DNA of 64,000 nucleotides from NCBI RefSeq assembly GCF_014522265.1, contig NZ_CP017024.1, positions 4,474,501-4,538,500 of the forward strand, given 5' to 3'. This DNA is from Pseudomonas oryzihabitans (GTDB taxonomy: Bacteria; Pseudomonadota; Gammaproteobacteria; Pseudomonadales; Pseudomonadaceae). Under the pieces are notes generated by a model. The model did no database searches and had not been told where the DNA came from. It was given only the letters and a program-made list of their open reading frames with translations. Below are positions 17,795 through 26,480 of the stretch, one piece after another. The position numbers were made by a program, and so were the translations under genes. Position 1 is the stretch's first letter, and each line of letters starts with the position of its first letter.

Positions 17795-17989
17795 CTAGAA
17801 GAACCGATAGGCCTTGGCCAGTGCCCGCTCCAGCACGGCGATGCAGGCGTGGTCGTCCGCATAGGACAGGAACTGGCGCTGAACATCGGCCTGGGCCTCG
17901 GCCAGCCGCGTCTTGCGCTCGGCCAGCTCATCTTCCAGCACCAAGGTGCTCATACCGCCCAGATCACAGCAGGGGGTGGGGCCATTCAT
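17795..17989 (-). CDS. small hypothetical protein
   Basis: A 64-residue protein from an ATG with GGAG six bases upstream. The first dozen residues contain Cys-Cys (PTPCCDLGG), and the rest is one long charged helix (LEDELAERKTRLAEAQADVQ, then ACIAVLERALAKAYRFF). No family recognised. A start at the second Met (MSTLVLEDEL) is possible. The good ribosome binding site and helical regularity support expression. Confidence 0.55.
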   Translation of the reverse strand: MNGPTPCCDLGGMSTLVLEDELAERKTRLAEAQADVQRQFLSYADDHACIAVLERALAKAYRFF

Positions 17990-18210
17990 AGAAAACTCCG
18001 GACAGAAGTGCAGACTGCGTCATCAGACAAGTTTTTGAGATTTGGTTCACAATTCTTAGCGGATCTCATTGTTGCTGAAAGGTGAGTTTCGACCTGAGGT
18101 TGTCCAGCCCCCGAGCTAGAGCGTCTGCCCCGAGACTTCCGCACCCTGCACCCGCTATCAGCGAGGCAAAAGCTATACAATTCGGCGCCCTAATCGAGCT
18201 GTGAAGATAC

Positions 18211-19191
18211 ATGCGCCTTTTGCTTTCGCTCCTCCTGGCCACACTGGTGGCCTCCTCCGCGCTCGCCGCAGCGCCCGATACCTTTGTCGAGGCCAAGGTA
18301 ATCGCCAGACAAAAAGTCTATTTCGATCAGAACACCAGCGCCCAGGGCGACCTCTATTGCGGCTGCAAGTGGGAGTGGGTCGGCAAGTCCGGGGGACGGC
18401 TCGATGCCGCCTCCTGCGGCTTCCAGGCGCGCAAGCAGGAAACCCGCGGCGAACGCACCGAGTGGGAGCACATCGTGCCGGCCTGGACCTTCGGTCATCA
18501 GCGCCAGTGCTGGCAGAACGGCGGACGGGAACACTGCGTGGCGGATGACCCGGTGTTCCGCGCCATGGAGGCCGACCTCTTCAACCTCTACCCCGCCGTG
18601 GGCGAGGTGAATGGTGACCGGGCCAATTTCAACTACGGCATGGCCCAGGGCGTGCAGCCGCAATACGGCCGGTGCACGACCAAGGTCGACTTCCAGGAAC
18701 GCGCCGCCGAACCGCGCGACGAGGTCAAGGGCCTGGTCGCCCGGGTCACCTTCTATATGTTCGATCGCTACGGCCTGAACATGTCGCGCCAGCAGCAACA
18801 ACTGCTGATGGCCTGGGACAAGCAGCAACCGGTCACCGCCTGGGAGCGCGAACGGGACAGCCGCATCGCCGCGGTGATGGGCCATGGCAACCCCTTCGTG
18901 TCCGGCGAGCGGCACTGGACGCTGGGCTACCAGCCGGTTGGCGACGGCATCGTCAGCCCCCTGCCGGCAGCCAAGCCAGCACCGTCAGCACCCTCAGCAC
19001 CGGCCAAGACCGATAGCCCCGCCGCGGCCGGCCAGGGCGCGATCATCGGCAACCGCAACAGTCACGTCTATCACCTGCCGCAAGGCTGCCCGAGCTACGC
19101 TCAGGTGTCACCGAAGAACCAGGTCAAGTTCGCCTCCCAAGCCGAGGCGAAGGCGGCAGGCTTCACCAAGGCGGGCAACTGCGCGCCCTGA
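18211..19191 (+). CDS. endA: endonuclease I family nuclease with C-terminal Ada-like metal-binding domain
   Basis: A 326-residue secreted nuclease. A signal peptide (LLLSLLLATLVASSALA) leads into the His-Me-finger domain of periplasmic DNase I: YCGCKWEWVGKSGG, the active-site region RGERTEWEHIVPAWTFGHQ, DLFNLYPAVGEVNGDRANFNYG and a C-terminal helix. Residues after about 250 form a Pro/Ala linker and a separate module, GNRNSHVYHLPQGCPSY ... KNQVKFASQAEAKAAGFTKAGNC, like the Ada-type Cys/His zinc-binding domain. E. coli EndA is only about 235 residues and lacks this tail. It degrades extracellular or periplasmic DNA; the tail may help bind substrate. Confidence 0.9.
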   Translation: MRLLLSLLLATLVASSALAAAPDTFVEAKVIARQKVYFDQNTSAQGDLYCGCKWEWVGKSGGRLDAASCGFQARKQETRGERTEWEHIVPAWTFGHQRQCWQNGGREHCVADDPVFRAMEADLFNLYPAVGEVNGDRANFNYGMAQGVQPQYGRCTTKVDFQERAAEPRDEVKGLVARVTFYMFDRYGLNMSRQQQQLLMAWDKQQPVTAWERERDSRIAAVMGHGNPFVSGERHWTLGYQPVGDGIVSPLPAAKPAPSAPSAPAKTDSPAAAGQGAIIGNRNSHVYHLPQGCPSYAQVSPKNQVKFASQAEAKAAGFTKAGNCAP

Positions 19192-19247
19192 TCGCCAGCC
19201 CTGGGCGCTGACCGGCAGCACCCAGGGGTCCTGAGCCGCTTCGGCAG

Positions 19248-20480
19248 CTACTGCCCCTTGGACAGCTCCACCAGCATCCGCGTGAGCAGATAGATGCGCG
19301 GCGTCACGCTGTCCAGTTCCACGTATTCCTCGGGCGTGTGCAGCTTGCCGCCGACGATGCCGAAGCCGTCCAGGGTGGGCACGCCGGCACCGGCGGCGAT
19401 GCTGGCATCCGCGGCGCCACCGCTGCCTTCGACGGTCAGCGTACGGCCCAGCTCGCCATAGATGCCCTGGGCCATGGCCAGCAGCCGATCGCTCGCCGCG
19501 GTCTGCGGCATCGGCGGCAGGCCACGCTCCAGCCGCGTGGTCACTTCGGTGTCGGGGATCTGCTTGTTGGCAGAGATCCGCGCCAGGTCCTTTTCCACCC
19601 GGTCGAATTCCTCGGGCAACGCGGCGCGGACGTCGGCCTTGGCGACGGCGTGATCGGGGATCACGTTGATGCGCTCGCCCGCCTCGATCACGGTGAAGTT
19701 GACCGAGGTCTTCTTCTCCGCATCGCCCAGGTTGCCCAGCTGCAGCACCTGGTGCGCGACCTCGGTGGCGGCGTTACGCCCCAGCTCCGGAGACACGCCG
19801 GCATGGGACGCCTTGCCCTTGACCTCCACCACGGCGGTGGCGCTGCCCTTGCGCCACACCACCAGGCCATCAGCCGGCCGACCCGGCTCCAGATTCAGCG
19901 TCACATCATGCTGCTTGGCGGTACTGGCGATCAGCTCGGTGGCGGCCTGGGAGCCGGTTTCCTCGCTGGCGTCCAGCAACAGGGTGATCTGCCCATAGTC
20001 CTTGAAGTCGAGCTTCTTGAGGATCTCCAGCGCCGCCAGGGCGACCACGATACCGCCCTTGTCGTCGGACACGCCCGGACCATAGGCGCGTTTTTCATCG
20101 GTGCGATAAGGCCGGGCCTTGGCCGTGCCCTCCTTGAACACCGTGTCCATGTGCGCCAGCAGGAGAATCTTCGCCTTGCCGCTGCCCTTGAGCGTGGCGA
20201 GCAGGTGCCGGCTCTGGTCCGGTGCGGTGTTGGGCACCTCTTGCACCGTGGCGCCGAGTTTCTGCAATTCCGCGCTGACGAGCTTGCCCACTTCGGTCAG
20301 GCCGGGCGCGTAGCCGGACCCCGAGTCGATGTTCACCAGTTGCTCCAGCAACGTGAGCGTCGGCGCCTTGGCCTGTTCCGCGGCGGTCTGGATGCGCGCG
20401 TCGAGCGCGGCGCTGGCGGGCAGGGCGATACAGCAGGTGAGAACGGCAGCGAGGGTGGTGCGCAAGAACGGAGCGGACAT
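19248..20480 (-). CDS. periplasmic M20 family metallopeptidase, carboxypeptidase G2-like
   Basis: A 410-residue enzyme with a signal peptide (TTLAAVLTCCIALPASAAL). The two-zinc M20 site is complete: LLLAHMDTV (His and catalytic Asp), YGPGVSDDKGG (bridging Asp), DASEETGS (general base Glu plus Glu ligand) and GGKLHTPEEYV (C-terminal His). VVEVKGKASHAGVSPELGRNA marks the dimerisation/lid domain. The layout matches CPG2 (glutamate carboxypeptidase), which removes C-terminal glutamate from folates or dipeptides. AAGGA lies seven bases upstream of the ATG. It is convergent with the endonuclease gene. Confidence 0.93.
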   Translation of the reverse strand: MSAPFLRTTLAAVLTCCIALPASAALDARIQTAAEQAKAPTLTLLEQLVNIDSGSGYAPGLTEVGKLVSAELQKLGATVQEVPNTAPDQSRHLLATLKGSGKAKILLLAHMDTVFKEGTAKARPYRTDEKRAYGPGVSDDKGGIVVALAALEILKKLDFKDYGQITLLLDASEETGSQAATELIASTAKQHDVTLNLEPGRPADGLVVWRKGSATAVVEVKGKASHAGVSPELGRNAATEVAHQVLQLGNLGDAEKKTSVNFTVIEAGERINVIPDHAVAKADVRAALPEEFDRVEKDLARISANKQIPDTEVTTRLERGLPPMPQTAASDRLLAMAQGIYGELGRTLTVEGSGGAADASIAAGAGVPTLDGFGIVGGKLHTPEEYVELDSVTPRIYLLTRMLVELSKGQ

Positions 20481-20738
20481 CGGACTTTCCTTGTTGGCCT
20501 TGTTGGATTAGTCAGACAACTGTAGTCGCAACAAGGACATAGGGGAAACCGGAGCTTTTTCCCGGCCGTCCCGGGTAGACGATCCAGCCGTTGTCGCGGA
20601 AGGACCTGGCCGCTCCCGGGCTTCGTCAGCTACCTGGTGGCCCCGCGGGCCAGCGGGATGCGCCTTCTATCCGCCGCCGCAAAGCCCAGCTGCCAGACGG
20701 CATGCCCAGCGCCCCGGCGCGGCCCTGAGCCGAAGGCC

Positions 20739-20761
20739 CCGTGCCTCATTTTCAGGCACGG
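20739..20761. repeat. perfect 8-bp stem hairpin
   Basis: CCGTGCCT-CATTTTC-AGGCACGG, a perfect 8+8 inverted repeat with a 7-base loop. It lies between two divergent transcription units, 260 bases from the M20 start and 227 from the ABC operon start, and has no U-run on either side. It could be a protein-binding site or a member of an interspersed palindromic repeat family. Confidence 0.45.
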
Positions 20762-20873
20762 ACTGCCGCGCGGGCCCAAGGCGTCTGGCGCCGACCTTTC
20801 CCTGGCGTTCCCGCTCGGCAGCCCCGTCCGCAACCCTGCCAAGGCGGCTTCCGCGGCAATTCTCCGCACGATT

Positions 20874-20891
20874 TTGGAGCAAAAAATCCAA
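20874..20891. promoter_or_regulatory. inverted repeat in the ABC operon promoter zone
   Basis: TTGGA-GCAAAAAA-TCCAA opens the AT-rich leader, 97 bases before the binding-protein gene. It may be an operator for the RpiR regulator encoded in the same cluster, but it does not share sequence with the TAGTT-CAC-AACTA repeat at 25418, so different proteins could be involved. Confidence 0.3.
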
Positions 20892-20987
20892 TAAAATTTA
20901 TCATTGAATAAAATAATTCACTGCCTTACTCTCGATTCGACGTTGTAAGGAAAAGCCACTGACAGCACCGGAAAATAGGGAGTGAAG

Positions 20988-21764
20988 ATGAAAGCGAAGA
21001 TAGCGTTGGGCTTGCTCATTACCGCCGCAGTAGCCCTGCCCGCCTGGTCAGCCGACTGGACGGTGGGGGCCAACGTCGGCAACGTGCCCTGGGAGTTTCA
21101 GGACGCCAAGGGCGACTTCGTCGGCTTCGAAGTCGATGTGGTGAAGGAAGTGGCGAAGCGGGCCGGCAAGAGCGTGGATTTCGTCAACATCCCCTTCAAC
21201 GGGCTGTTCAGCGCGGTGCAGTCGAAACGCGTCGACATCGCGATCTCGTCCATCACCATCACCCCCAAGCGCCTGGAATCGGTCGCCTTCGCCCAACCCT
21301 ACTTCGACAGCGACCAGTCGCTTACCGCCCTGACCAAATCCAAGGTGAAGAGCCTCGAGGACATGAAGGGCAAGGTCGTCGGTGTCGATACCGGCTCCAC
21401 CGGCGACATGTGGATCGGCCAGCACCAGAACGAGTACAGGTTCGCCGACGTCTCGCGCTACGAGGGGCTGTCACCGGCCATGCTGGACCTGGGCTCCGGG
21501 CGCATCGATGGCTACCTGAGCGATATCCCCGCCGTCCTCTACTACATCAAGGACAAGCCGCAATTCACCATCGTCGCCCGCATTCCCACGGGTGAACGCT
21601 ATTCGCTGATGCACGCCAAGGGCTGGCCCATGAGCGATCAGGTCAACGACATCATCAGCAAGATGAAGGAAGACGGCACCCTGGGCGCCATCCACAAACA
21701 GTGGTTCGGTACCGAGGCCGCCAAGGAGTCGAGCACCCTGAAGGTCTCCGCCGCGCCCAAGTAA
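20988..21764 (+). CDS. polar amino acid-type ABC transporter substrate-binding protein
   Basis: A 258-residue periplasmic binding protein (SBP_bac_3 family). The signal peptide KAKIALGLLITAAVALPAWSA precedes DWTVGANVGNVPWEFQDAKGDFVGFEVDVVKEVAKRAG, the classic N-terminal lobe of the glutamine/cystine/octopine group. ISSITITPKRLESVAFAQPYF and the C-terminal HKQWFG are also diagnostic. AGGGAG lies seven bases before ATG 20988; a GTG at 20982 is less likely. It delivers an amino-acid-like ligand to the permease and ATPase encoded just downstream. Confidence 0.93.
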   Translation: MKAKIALGLLITAAVALPAWSADWTVGANVGNVPWEFQDAKGDFVGFEVDVVKEVAKRAGKSVDFVNIPFNGLFSAVQSKRVDIAISSITITPKRLESVAFAQPYFDSDQSLTALTKSKVKSLEDMKGKVVGVDTGSTGDMWIGQHQNEYRFADVSRYEGLSPAMLDLGSGRIDGYLSDIPAVLYYIKDKPQFTIVARIPTGERYSLMHAKGWPMSDQVNDIISKMKEDGTLGAIHKQWFGTEAAKESSTLKVSAAPK

Positions 21765-21828
21765 GCCCTGCCGCTGCTGCAGGCCCGGGGCGAGGTTCGT
21801 TCGCCCTGGGCCGTGACCGAGGTATCCC

Positions 21829-22506
21829 ATGGATCTTCTGCAAACCTTCTTCAACTGGAACGTGCTGGTCGAATCGCTGCCCCTGATGATCCGGGGCCTG
21901 GGCGTGACCGTTCTGCTGGGCCTCGTGAGTATCGTCCTGGGTCTGGTCGGCGGGCTGTTGCTGGCCCTGCTGCGTCTGTATTCCTACGCGCCGGTGCGGC
22001 TGCTGGCGCGGATCTACATCGACATCATGAGGTCCATCCCGCTGCTGGTCCTGCTGGTCCTGATCTATTACGCGCTGCCCTTCGTCGGGATCCGCCTGTC
22101 TTCCTTCGCGGCAGCGGCCAGCGCGCTTTCCCTCGTGTCCTGCGCCTACAGCGCCGAGATCTTTCGCTCGGGCATCGAAGCCATTCCCCGCGGTCAGTTC
22201 GAGGCGTCGGCCGCCCAGGGCATGAGCTTCTTCAACACCATGCGCGACGTCGTGTTGCCCCAGGCGATCCGCATCGTGCTGCCGCCCATGACCAGCAACT
22301 GCATCAACGTCATGAAGGACACCGCCCTCGCCTCGGTGGTGGCGATGCCCGACCTGCTCAAGCAGGCGACCCAGGCCCAGGCCCTGGCGGCCAACCCGAC
22401 CCCGCTGGTGGGCGCCGCCCTGCTCTATCTGCTGCTGCTGTTGCCCATGGTGCAACTGGTCAGCTGGGTCGAAAGACGCAATGGCGCGGGAGGCAAGACC
22501 GCATGA
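21829..22506 (+). CDS. ABC transporter permease, His/Glu/Gln type
   Basis: A 225-residue HisM/GlnP-type permease with about five membrane helices. The N-terminal helix reads [20 protein letters not shown]. The cytoplasmic coupling loop [22 protein letters not shown] (EAA motif) continues into [19 protein letters not shown], which docks on the ATPase. Only one permease gene is present, so the channel is probably a homodimer. Its TGA overlaps the ATPase ATG (ATGA). Confidence 0.94.
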   Translation: MDLLQTFFNWNVLVESLPLMIRGLGVTVLLGLVSIVLGLVGGLLLALLRLYSYAPVRLLARIYIDIMRSIPLLVLLVLIYYALPFVGIRLSSFAAAASALSLVSCAYSAEIFRSGIEAIPRGQFEASAAQGMSFFNTMRDVVLPQAIRIVLPPMTSNCINVMKDTALASVVAMPDLLKQATQAQALAANPTPLVGAALLYLLLLLPMVQLVSWVERRNGAGGKTA

Positions 22507-23237
22507 GCACCCTGATCGACATCGAACACCTCGACAAGTACTACGGCAATTTCCAGGCGCTGAGCGACATCAACCTGCAGGTCGAGGAAGGCGAGGTGGT
22601 GGTCATCCTCGGCCCGTCCGGCTCCGGCAAGTCAACGCTGATCCGCTGCATCAACCTGCTGGAAAACTATCAGCAGGGCCATATCCGCGTGGCGGGCGAA
22701 CGGGTCGAGAACGGACCCCGCCTCGCCGGTATCCGCAGCGAAGTGGGCATGGTCTTCCAGAGCTTCAACCTCTATCCGCACCTGAGCGTCCTCGACAACG
22801 TGTCGCTGGCGCCGATCCGGGTACGCGGCCTGCACCGGCGCGAGGTCCATGCCCGCGCGCGGGATCTGCTGGTCAAGGTCGGCATGGGCGATCACGCCCA
22901 CAAGTACCCGAGCCAGTTGTCCGGTGGCCAGCAGCAACGGGTCGCCATCGCCCGCACCATGGCCATGGAGCCGCGCGCCATCCTCTTCGACGAGCCCACC
23001 TCGGCGCTGGACCCGGAGATGGTCGGCGAGGTGCTCGACGTCATGCAGAACCTGGCCCGCTCCGGCGTCACCATGGTCGTGGTGACCCATGAGATGGGCT
23101 TCGCCCGGCGCGTCGCCGATCGGGTGATCTTCATGGAAAGCGGTCGCATCGTCGAACAGAACACCCCGGAACCCTTCTTTACCGCCCCTCAGGAACCCCG
23201 CACCCGGGCCTTCCTGCAGGCCATCCTGCACCACTGA
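22503..23237 (+). CDS. amino acid ABC transporter ATP-binding protein
   Basis: A 244-residue GlnQ/HisP-type ATPase. Walker A is GPSGSGKST, the Q-loop is [14 protein letters not shown], the signature is [13 protein letters not shown], Walker B is [14 protein letters not shown] and the switch His is in [13 protein letters not shown]. It powers import by the binding protein and permease encoded immediately upstream, with which it is translationally coupled. The coding frame is open far upstream inside the permease gene, but ATG 22503 is the natural start for this family. Confidence 0.96.
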   Translation: MSTLIDIEHLDKYYGNFQALSDINLQVEEGEVVVILGPSGSGKSTLIRCINLLENYQQGHIRVAGERVENGPRLAGIRSEVGMVFQSFNLYPHLSVLDNVSLAPIRVRGLHRREVHARARDLLVKVGMGDHAHKYPSQLSGGQQQRVAIARTMAMEPRAILFDEPTSALDPEMVGEVLDVMQNLARSGVTMVVVTHEMGFARRVADRVIFMESGRIVEQNTPEPFFTAPQEPRTRAFLQAILHH

Positions 23238-23257
23238 TCCTGGCTGGAGAGAGTCGC

Positions 23258-24493
23258 GTGAATTCCCTCGATATCGCATACGTTCGCAAGCAGTTTCCCG
23301 GTCTGGCCGACGACTACGTCTTCATGGACAACGCCGGCGGTTCCCTGGTGTTGCAAGGGGTCGCCGAGCGGGTGGCCGACTATCTGCTCAACAGCAGCGT
23401 CCAGCTGGGCGCCTCCTACCCGCCCTCGGTCGCGGCCGGCGAACGGGTGATGCAGGCGCGCCGTTCGGTCATGCAGCTGATCAACGCGGCCCATCCCGAC
23501 GAAGTCATCATGGGCGGCTCGACCACCCACCTGCTGCAGATACTCTGCCGCGCCATCGCACCCTCGATCGCGCCCGGTGATGAAATCATCGTCACCAACT
23601 GCGACCACGAAGCCAACATCGGCCCCTGGGTCCGGCTCTGCGAAGACCGCGGCGCCACCCTGCGCGTCTGGCAGGTCGATCCCGACAGCCTCGAACTGGA
23701 ACTGGACGACCTGCAGGCGCTGCTCGGCGACAAGACCCGCTATGTGGCCGTGACCCACGCCTCCAACATCCTCGGCTCGATCAATCCCGTCGCCGAGATC
23801 GCGCGCCGCGTCCATGCGGTGGGCGCGCAGCTGTGCGTGGACGCGGTGGCCTATGCGCCGCACCGGCTGGTCGATGTGCAGGCCAGCGGCGCCGACTTCT
23901 ATGTCTACAGCTTCTACAAGACCTTCGGCCCGCACTTCGCCGTGCTCTGGGGCCGTCGCGACCTGCTGCTGGAATTTCCCAGCCTCAACCACTTCTTCAT
24001 CGGCCAGGACGTGGTGCCCTACAAACTGCAGCCCGGCAACGTCAACTACGAGCTGTCCTTCGGCTGCATCGGCATCTCCGATTATCTGCTCGACATCGGC
24101 GACCGACTGGGCGTCCAGGGTAGCGAGCGCGAGCGGATGCAGGCAGCATTCGACGCCTTCGAGATCCAGGAAGATGCCCTGGCCGAGCGACTGCTGGGCT
24201 TTCTGCGCCAGCGCCCCGGGGTTCGGGTCATCGGCAAGACCGGCGTCCAGGCGCGTGTACCCACCATCAGCTTTGTGGTGGAAGGGGTGCGCTCGGAAGC
24301 CGTGGTGCTCAAGGTCGACGAGCAGCGCATCGGCATCCGCTTCGGCGACTTCTATGCGCGGCGCCTGATCGAGGCCCTTGGCCTGGCGCCCCTGGGTGGG
24401 GTGGTGCGGGTGTCCCTGGCGCACTACAACACGCTCGAAGAGATCGATCGCCTCATCACCGCGCTGGATCAGGCAATCACCGAATTGCGCTGA
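23258..24493 (+). CDS. class-V aminotransferase-fold PLP enzyme
   Basis: A 411-residue PLP enzyme of the cysteine-desulfurase/class-V aminotransferase fold, starting at GTG 23258. It opens with IAYVRKQFPGLADDYVFMDNAGGSL, typical of the cysteine desulfurase-like subgroup. The PLP pocket is visible as GGSTTHLLQIL, VTNCDHEANIGPW, the pyridine-pairing Asp (about 195, LCVDAVAYAPHR) and the Schiff-base Lys at about 221 in DFYVYSFYKTFGPH. No Cys-containing active-site loop of true NifS/IscS desulfurases is evident, so amine, lyase or racemase chemistry is as likely as sulfur release. It is 20 bases after the ATPase gene and in the same operon. Confidence 0.88.
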   Translation: MNSLDIAYVRKQFPGLADDYVFMDNAGGSLVLQGVAERVADYLLNSSVQLGASYPPSVAAGERVMQARRSVMQLINAAHPDEVIMGGSTTHLLQILCRAIAPSIAPGDEIIVTNCDHEANIGPWVRLCEDRGATLRVWQVDPDSLELELDDLQALLGDKTRYVAVTHASNILGSINPVAEIARRVHAVGAQLCVDAVAYAPHRLVDVQASGADFYVYSFYKTFGPHFAVLWGRRDLLLEFPSLNHFFIGQDVVPYKLQPGNVNYELSFGCIGISDYLLDIGDRLGVQGSERERMQAAFDAFEIQEDALAERLLGFLRQRPGVRVIGKTGVQARVPTISFVVEGVRSEAVVLKVDEQRIGIRFGDFYARRLIEALGLAPLGGVVRVSLAHYNTLEEIDRLITALDQAITELR

Positions 24494-24529
24494 CCGGCGC
24501 CTCTCCCTTCCCTCTGCCGAGCGTTTTTC

Positions 24530-25399
24530 ATGGCCTTACCGGAAACCCTTGCGGAGCTGCGCGACTGCCTAGCCGCCCAGCACGAGCACCTGTCGGAGCG
24601 GCTGCGCGACGCGGCCCGCTTCCTCATCGACAATCCGCACGAGATCGCCCTCAGCACGGTCGCCGAGCTGGGCCGGCGCTCCAACATCGCCCCGACGGCC
24701 TACATCCGCCTGGCCCAGGCGCTGGGCTTCGCCGGCTTCAAAGATCTGCAGCGGCTGTTTCGCGCGCCGCTGCAACAGGCCGCCGATACCCATAGCGAGC
24801 GCATCCGGCATTACGGCGGGGAAAAGCTGCTGGACGATCCCAGCGACGTCGGCGCCATCCTGCGGGAATTCAGCCAGGCCAATATCGTGTCCCTGGAACA
24901 CCTGGCGGAAGGCGACCAGCAGGCCAACATCGAAGCCGCCATCGCCCACCTGCAGGTCGCGCGCACCACCTTCGTCATCGGCCTGCGCCGGGCCTTCCCG
25001 GTGGCCGCCTACCTGAGCTACGCCCTGAGCCGGGTGGGCCGCCGCGCCGTACAGATCAGCGGCGGTGGCGGCACCCTGCCGGAACAGGTCAGCGCCATCG
25101 CCCATGACGATCTGCTGATCGCCGTGAGTTTTCCGCCCTACGCCCGGGATACCGTCGAGGCCTGCCGGCAGGCGCGCGAGGCGGGTGTGACGCTGGTGGC
25201 CATCACCGACACCGTGCTGAGCCCGATCGGCAAAATGGCGGAGACGGTCATAGAGGTCAACGATGCGGAGCTGCTCGGCTTTCGCTCCCTCACCGCCTCC
25301 TTCTGCATCGCCCAGACCCTGGCCATGGGGCTCGCCTTCAGCCAGGGCGATACCGATGGCACCTTCGATCATGAACGACTGAAGGACATCGACTGCTGA
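24530..25399 (+). CDS. MurR/RpiR family transcriptional regulator
   Basis: A 289-residue regulator with an N-terminal HTH_6 domain (AARFLIDNPHEIALSTVAELGRRSNIAPTAYIRLAQALGFAGFKDLQRLF) and a C-terminal SIS domain (TFVIGLRRAFPVAAYLSYAL ... LIAVSFPPYARDTVEACRQAREAGVTLVAITDT). SIS domains usually bind phosphosugars, but RpiR proteins also serve amino acid and amine catabolic clusters. It is embedded between the PLP enzyme and the deacetylase genes and presumably controls the whole unit. A candidate operator lies just downstream at 25418. Confidence 0.93.
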   Translation: MALPETLAELRDCLAAQHEHLSERLRDAARFLIDNPHEIALSTVAELGRRSNIAPTAYIRLAQALGFAGFKDLQRLFRAPLQQAADTHSERIRHYGGEKLLDDPSDVGAILREFSQANIVSLEHLAEGDQQANIEAAIAHLQVARTTFVIGLRRAFPVAAYLSYALSRVGRRAVQISGGGGTLPEQVSAIAHDDLLIAVSFPPYARDTVEACRQAREAGVTLVAITDTVLSPIGKMAETVIEVNDAELLGFRSLTASFCIAQTLAMGLAFSQGDTDGTFDHERLKDIDC

Positions 25400-25417
25400 G
25401 CCCCTGCGCTCACCTTG

Positions 25418-25430
25418 TAGTTCACAACTA
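25418..25430. promoter_or_regulatory. candidate RpiR operator
   Basis: TAGTT-CAC-AACTA is a perfect inverted repeat in the 52-base gap between the RpiR gene and the deacetylase gene, flanked as TTG...GCA. It resembles the TGTAGT...ACTACA operators of RpiR-family proteins such as HexR. It lies 22 bases before the deacetylase start, where binding would block transcription or initiation. Confidence 0.45.
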
Positions 25431-25451
25431 GCACTTCAGGAGTAGACCCCG

Positions 25452-26354
25452 ATGCTGTCACCTGCACGCGATTTGGTGGGTTATGGAAGACAACGCCCGC
25501 AAGGTACCTGGCCCAACGGCGCCCGTCTGGCCATCAGCCTGGTGATCAACTACGAGGAAGGCTCCGAGCGCTCGCTCGCCATGGGCGATCCGGACCAGGA
25601 GTCGATGACCGAATGGGGCAGCTACGCCATCCCCGCCGGCACCCGCAATCTGGCGATGGAATCCATGTATGAATACGGCTCCCGCGTCGGCATCTGGCGG
25701 ATCCTCGATATCCTCGACGAACAGGCGGTGCGCGCGACCTTCCATGCCTGTGCGGTGGCCTTCGAACAGAATCCCGAGGTCGCCAAGGCGGCCGTCGCCG
25801 GTGGCCACGAGATCTGCAGCCATGGTTATCGCTGGGAAGAAGTCTTTCGCCTGAGCGAAGAAGAAGAGCGCGAGCACATCCGCCTCGCCGTCGAATCCTT
25901 CGAACGCACCTGTGGCAAGCGGCCGGTCGGCTGGTATTGCCGCTATGGCGCCAGCATCCACACCCGCCGGCTGGTGGCCGAGGAAGGCGGCTTCCTCTAC
26001 GACTCCGACGCCTACAACGACGACGTTCCCTATTTCGTCGAGGTCGAGGGCAGGCGCCATCTCGTCGTGCCCTACACCGCCGACGTCAACGACTTCCGCT
26101 ACTGGAACTCGCCCGGTCTATCCCAGGCCTCGGACTTCTTCGAATACATGAAGGAAAGCTTCGAGGTCCTCTACGAGGACTCCGCGACCGGACCACGCAT
26201 GATGTCGATCGGCCTGCACCCGCGCATGGTCGGCCGCCCCGGCCGGGTCCGGGCGATCAAGAGATTCATCGAATACGCCAGGCAGTCCGAGGGGGTGTGG
26301 TTCGCTACCCGCGAAGAGATCGCCCGCGCCTGGCTGGAAAGGGCTGACGGCTAG
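25452..26354 (+). CDS. polysaccharide deacetylase-fold hydrolase, PuuE allantoinase-like
   Basis: A 300-residue NodB-fold metallohydrolase of the PuuE subgroup. The marker NYEEGSERSLAMGDPDQES near the N-terminus replaces the TFDD motif of chitin deacetylases, as in the cofactor-light allantoinase PuuE. RATFHACAVAFEQNPEVAKAAVAGGHEICSHGYRW carries the His residues. The C-terminal MSIGLHPRMVGRPGRVRAI is also conserved. No other allantoin or purine genes are present, so the substrate is more likely another cyclic amide, ureide or N-acyl compound. It closes the ABC/PLP/RpiR cluster. Confidence 0.88.
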   Translation: MLSPARDLVGYGRQRPQGTWPNGARLAISLVINYEEGSERSLAMGDPDQESMTEWGSYAIPAGTRNLAMESMYEYGSRVGIWRILDILDEQAVRATFHACAVAFEQNPEVAKAAVAGGHEICSHGYRWEEVFRLSEEEEREHIRLAVESFERTCGKRPVGWYCRYGASIHTRRLVAEEGGFLYDSDAYNDDVPYFVEVEGRRHLVVPYTADVNDFRYWNSPGLSQASDFFEYMKESFEVLYEDSATGPRMMSIGLHPRMVGRPGRVRAIKRFIEYARQSEGVWFATREEIARAWLERADG

Positions 26355-26480
26355 GCTGATCCCGGCGCGTCTGGAGGCGCCTTGGCGGTCTCCGCGCTGT
26401 CGTCACCGTCCGGACGTGATGACGACAGCCATCCCGGGACAAGGGGACCGCCGCGTGCCGGCGACTAGCGGGGTGCCGCT

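Larger units (their letters stand above)
20481..20987. other. 507-bp intergenic region with hairpin and AT-rich promoter zone
   Basis: This gap holds the M20 gene promoter on the left, a strong hairpin in the middle (20739-20761) and, from about 20870 to 20930, a strikingly AT-rich stretch that must contain the promoter of the ABC operon. Open frames in the GC-rich left part are low-complexity (Arg/Pro/Ala-rich) and I do not consider them genes. Confidence 0.5.

Noticed and set aside
23258-24493. Calling the PLP enzyme a cysteine desulfurase (IscS/NifS)
   Set aside because: Fold is right, but the mobile active-site Cys loop is not evident and no Fe-S or sulfur-transfer genes are nearby.
25452-26354. 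Calling the deacetylase an allantoinase of purine catabolism
   Set aside because: The subgroup match is good, but no allantoicase, ureidoglycolate or urate genes accompany it.
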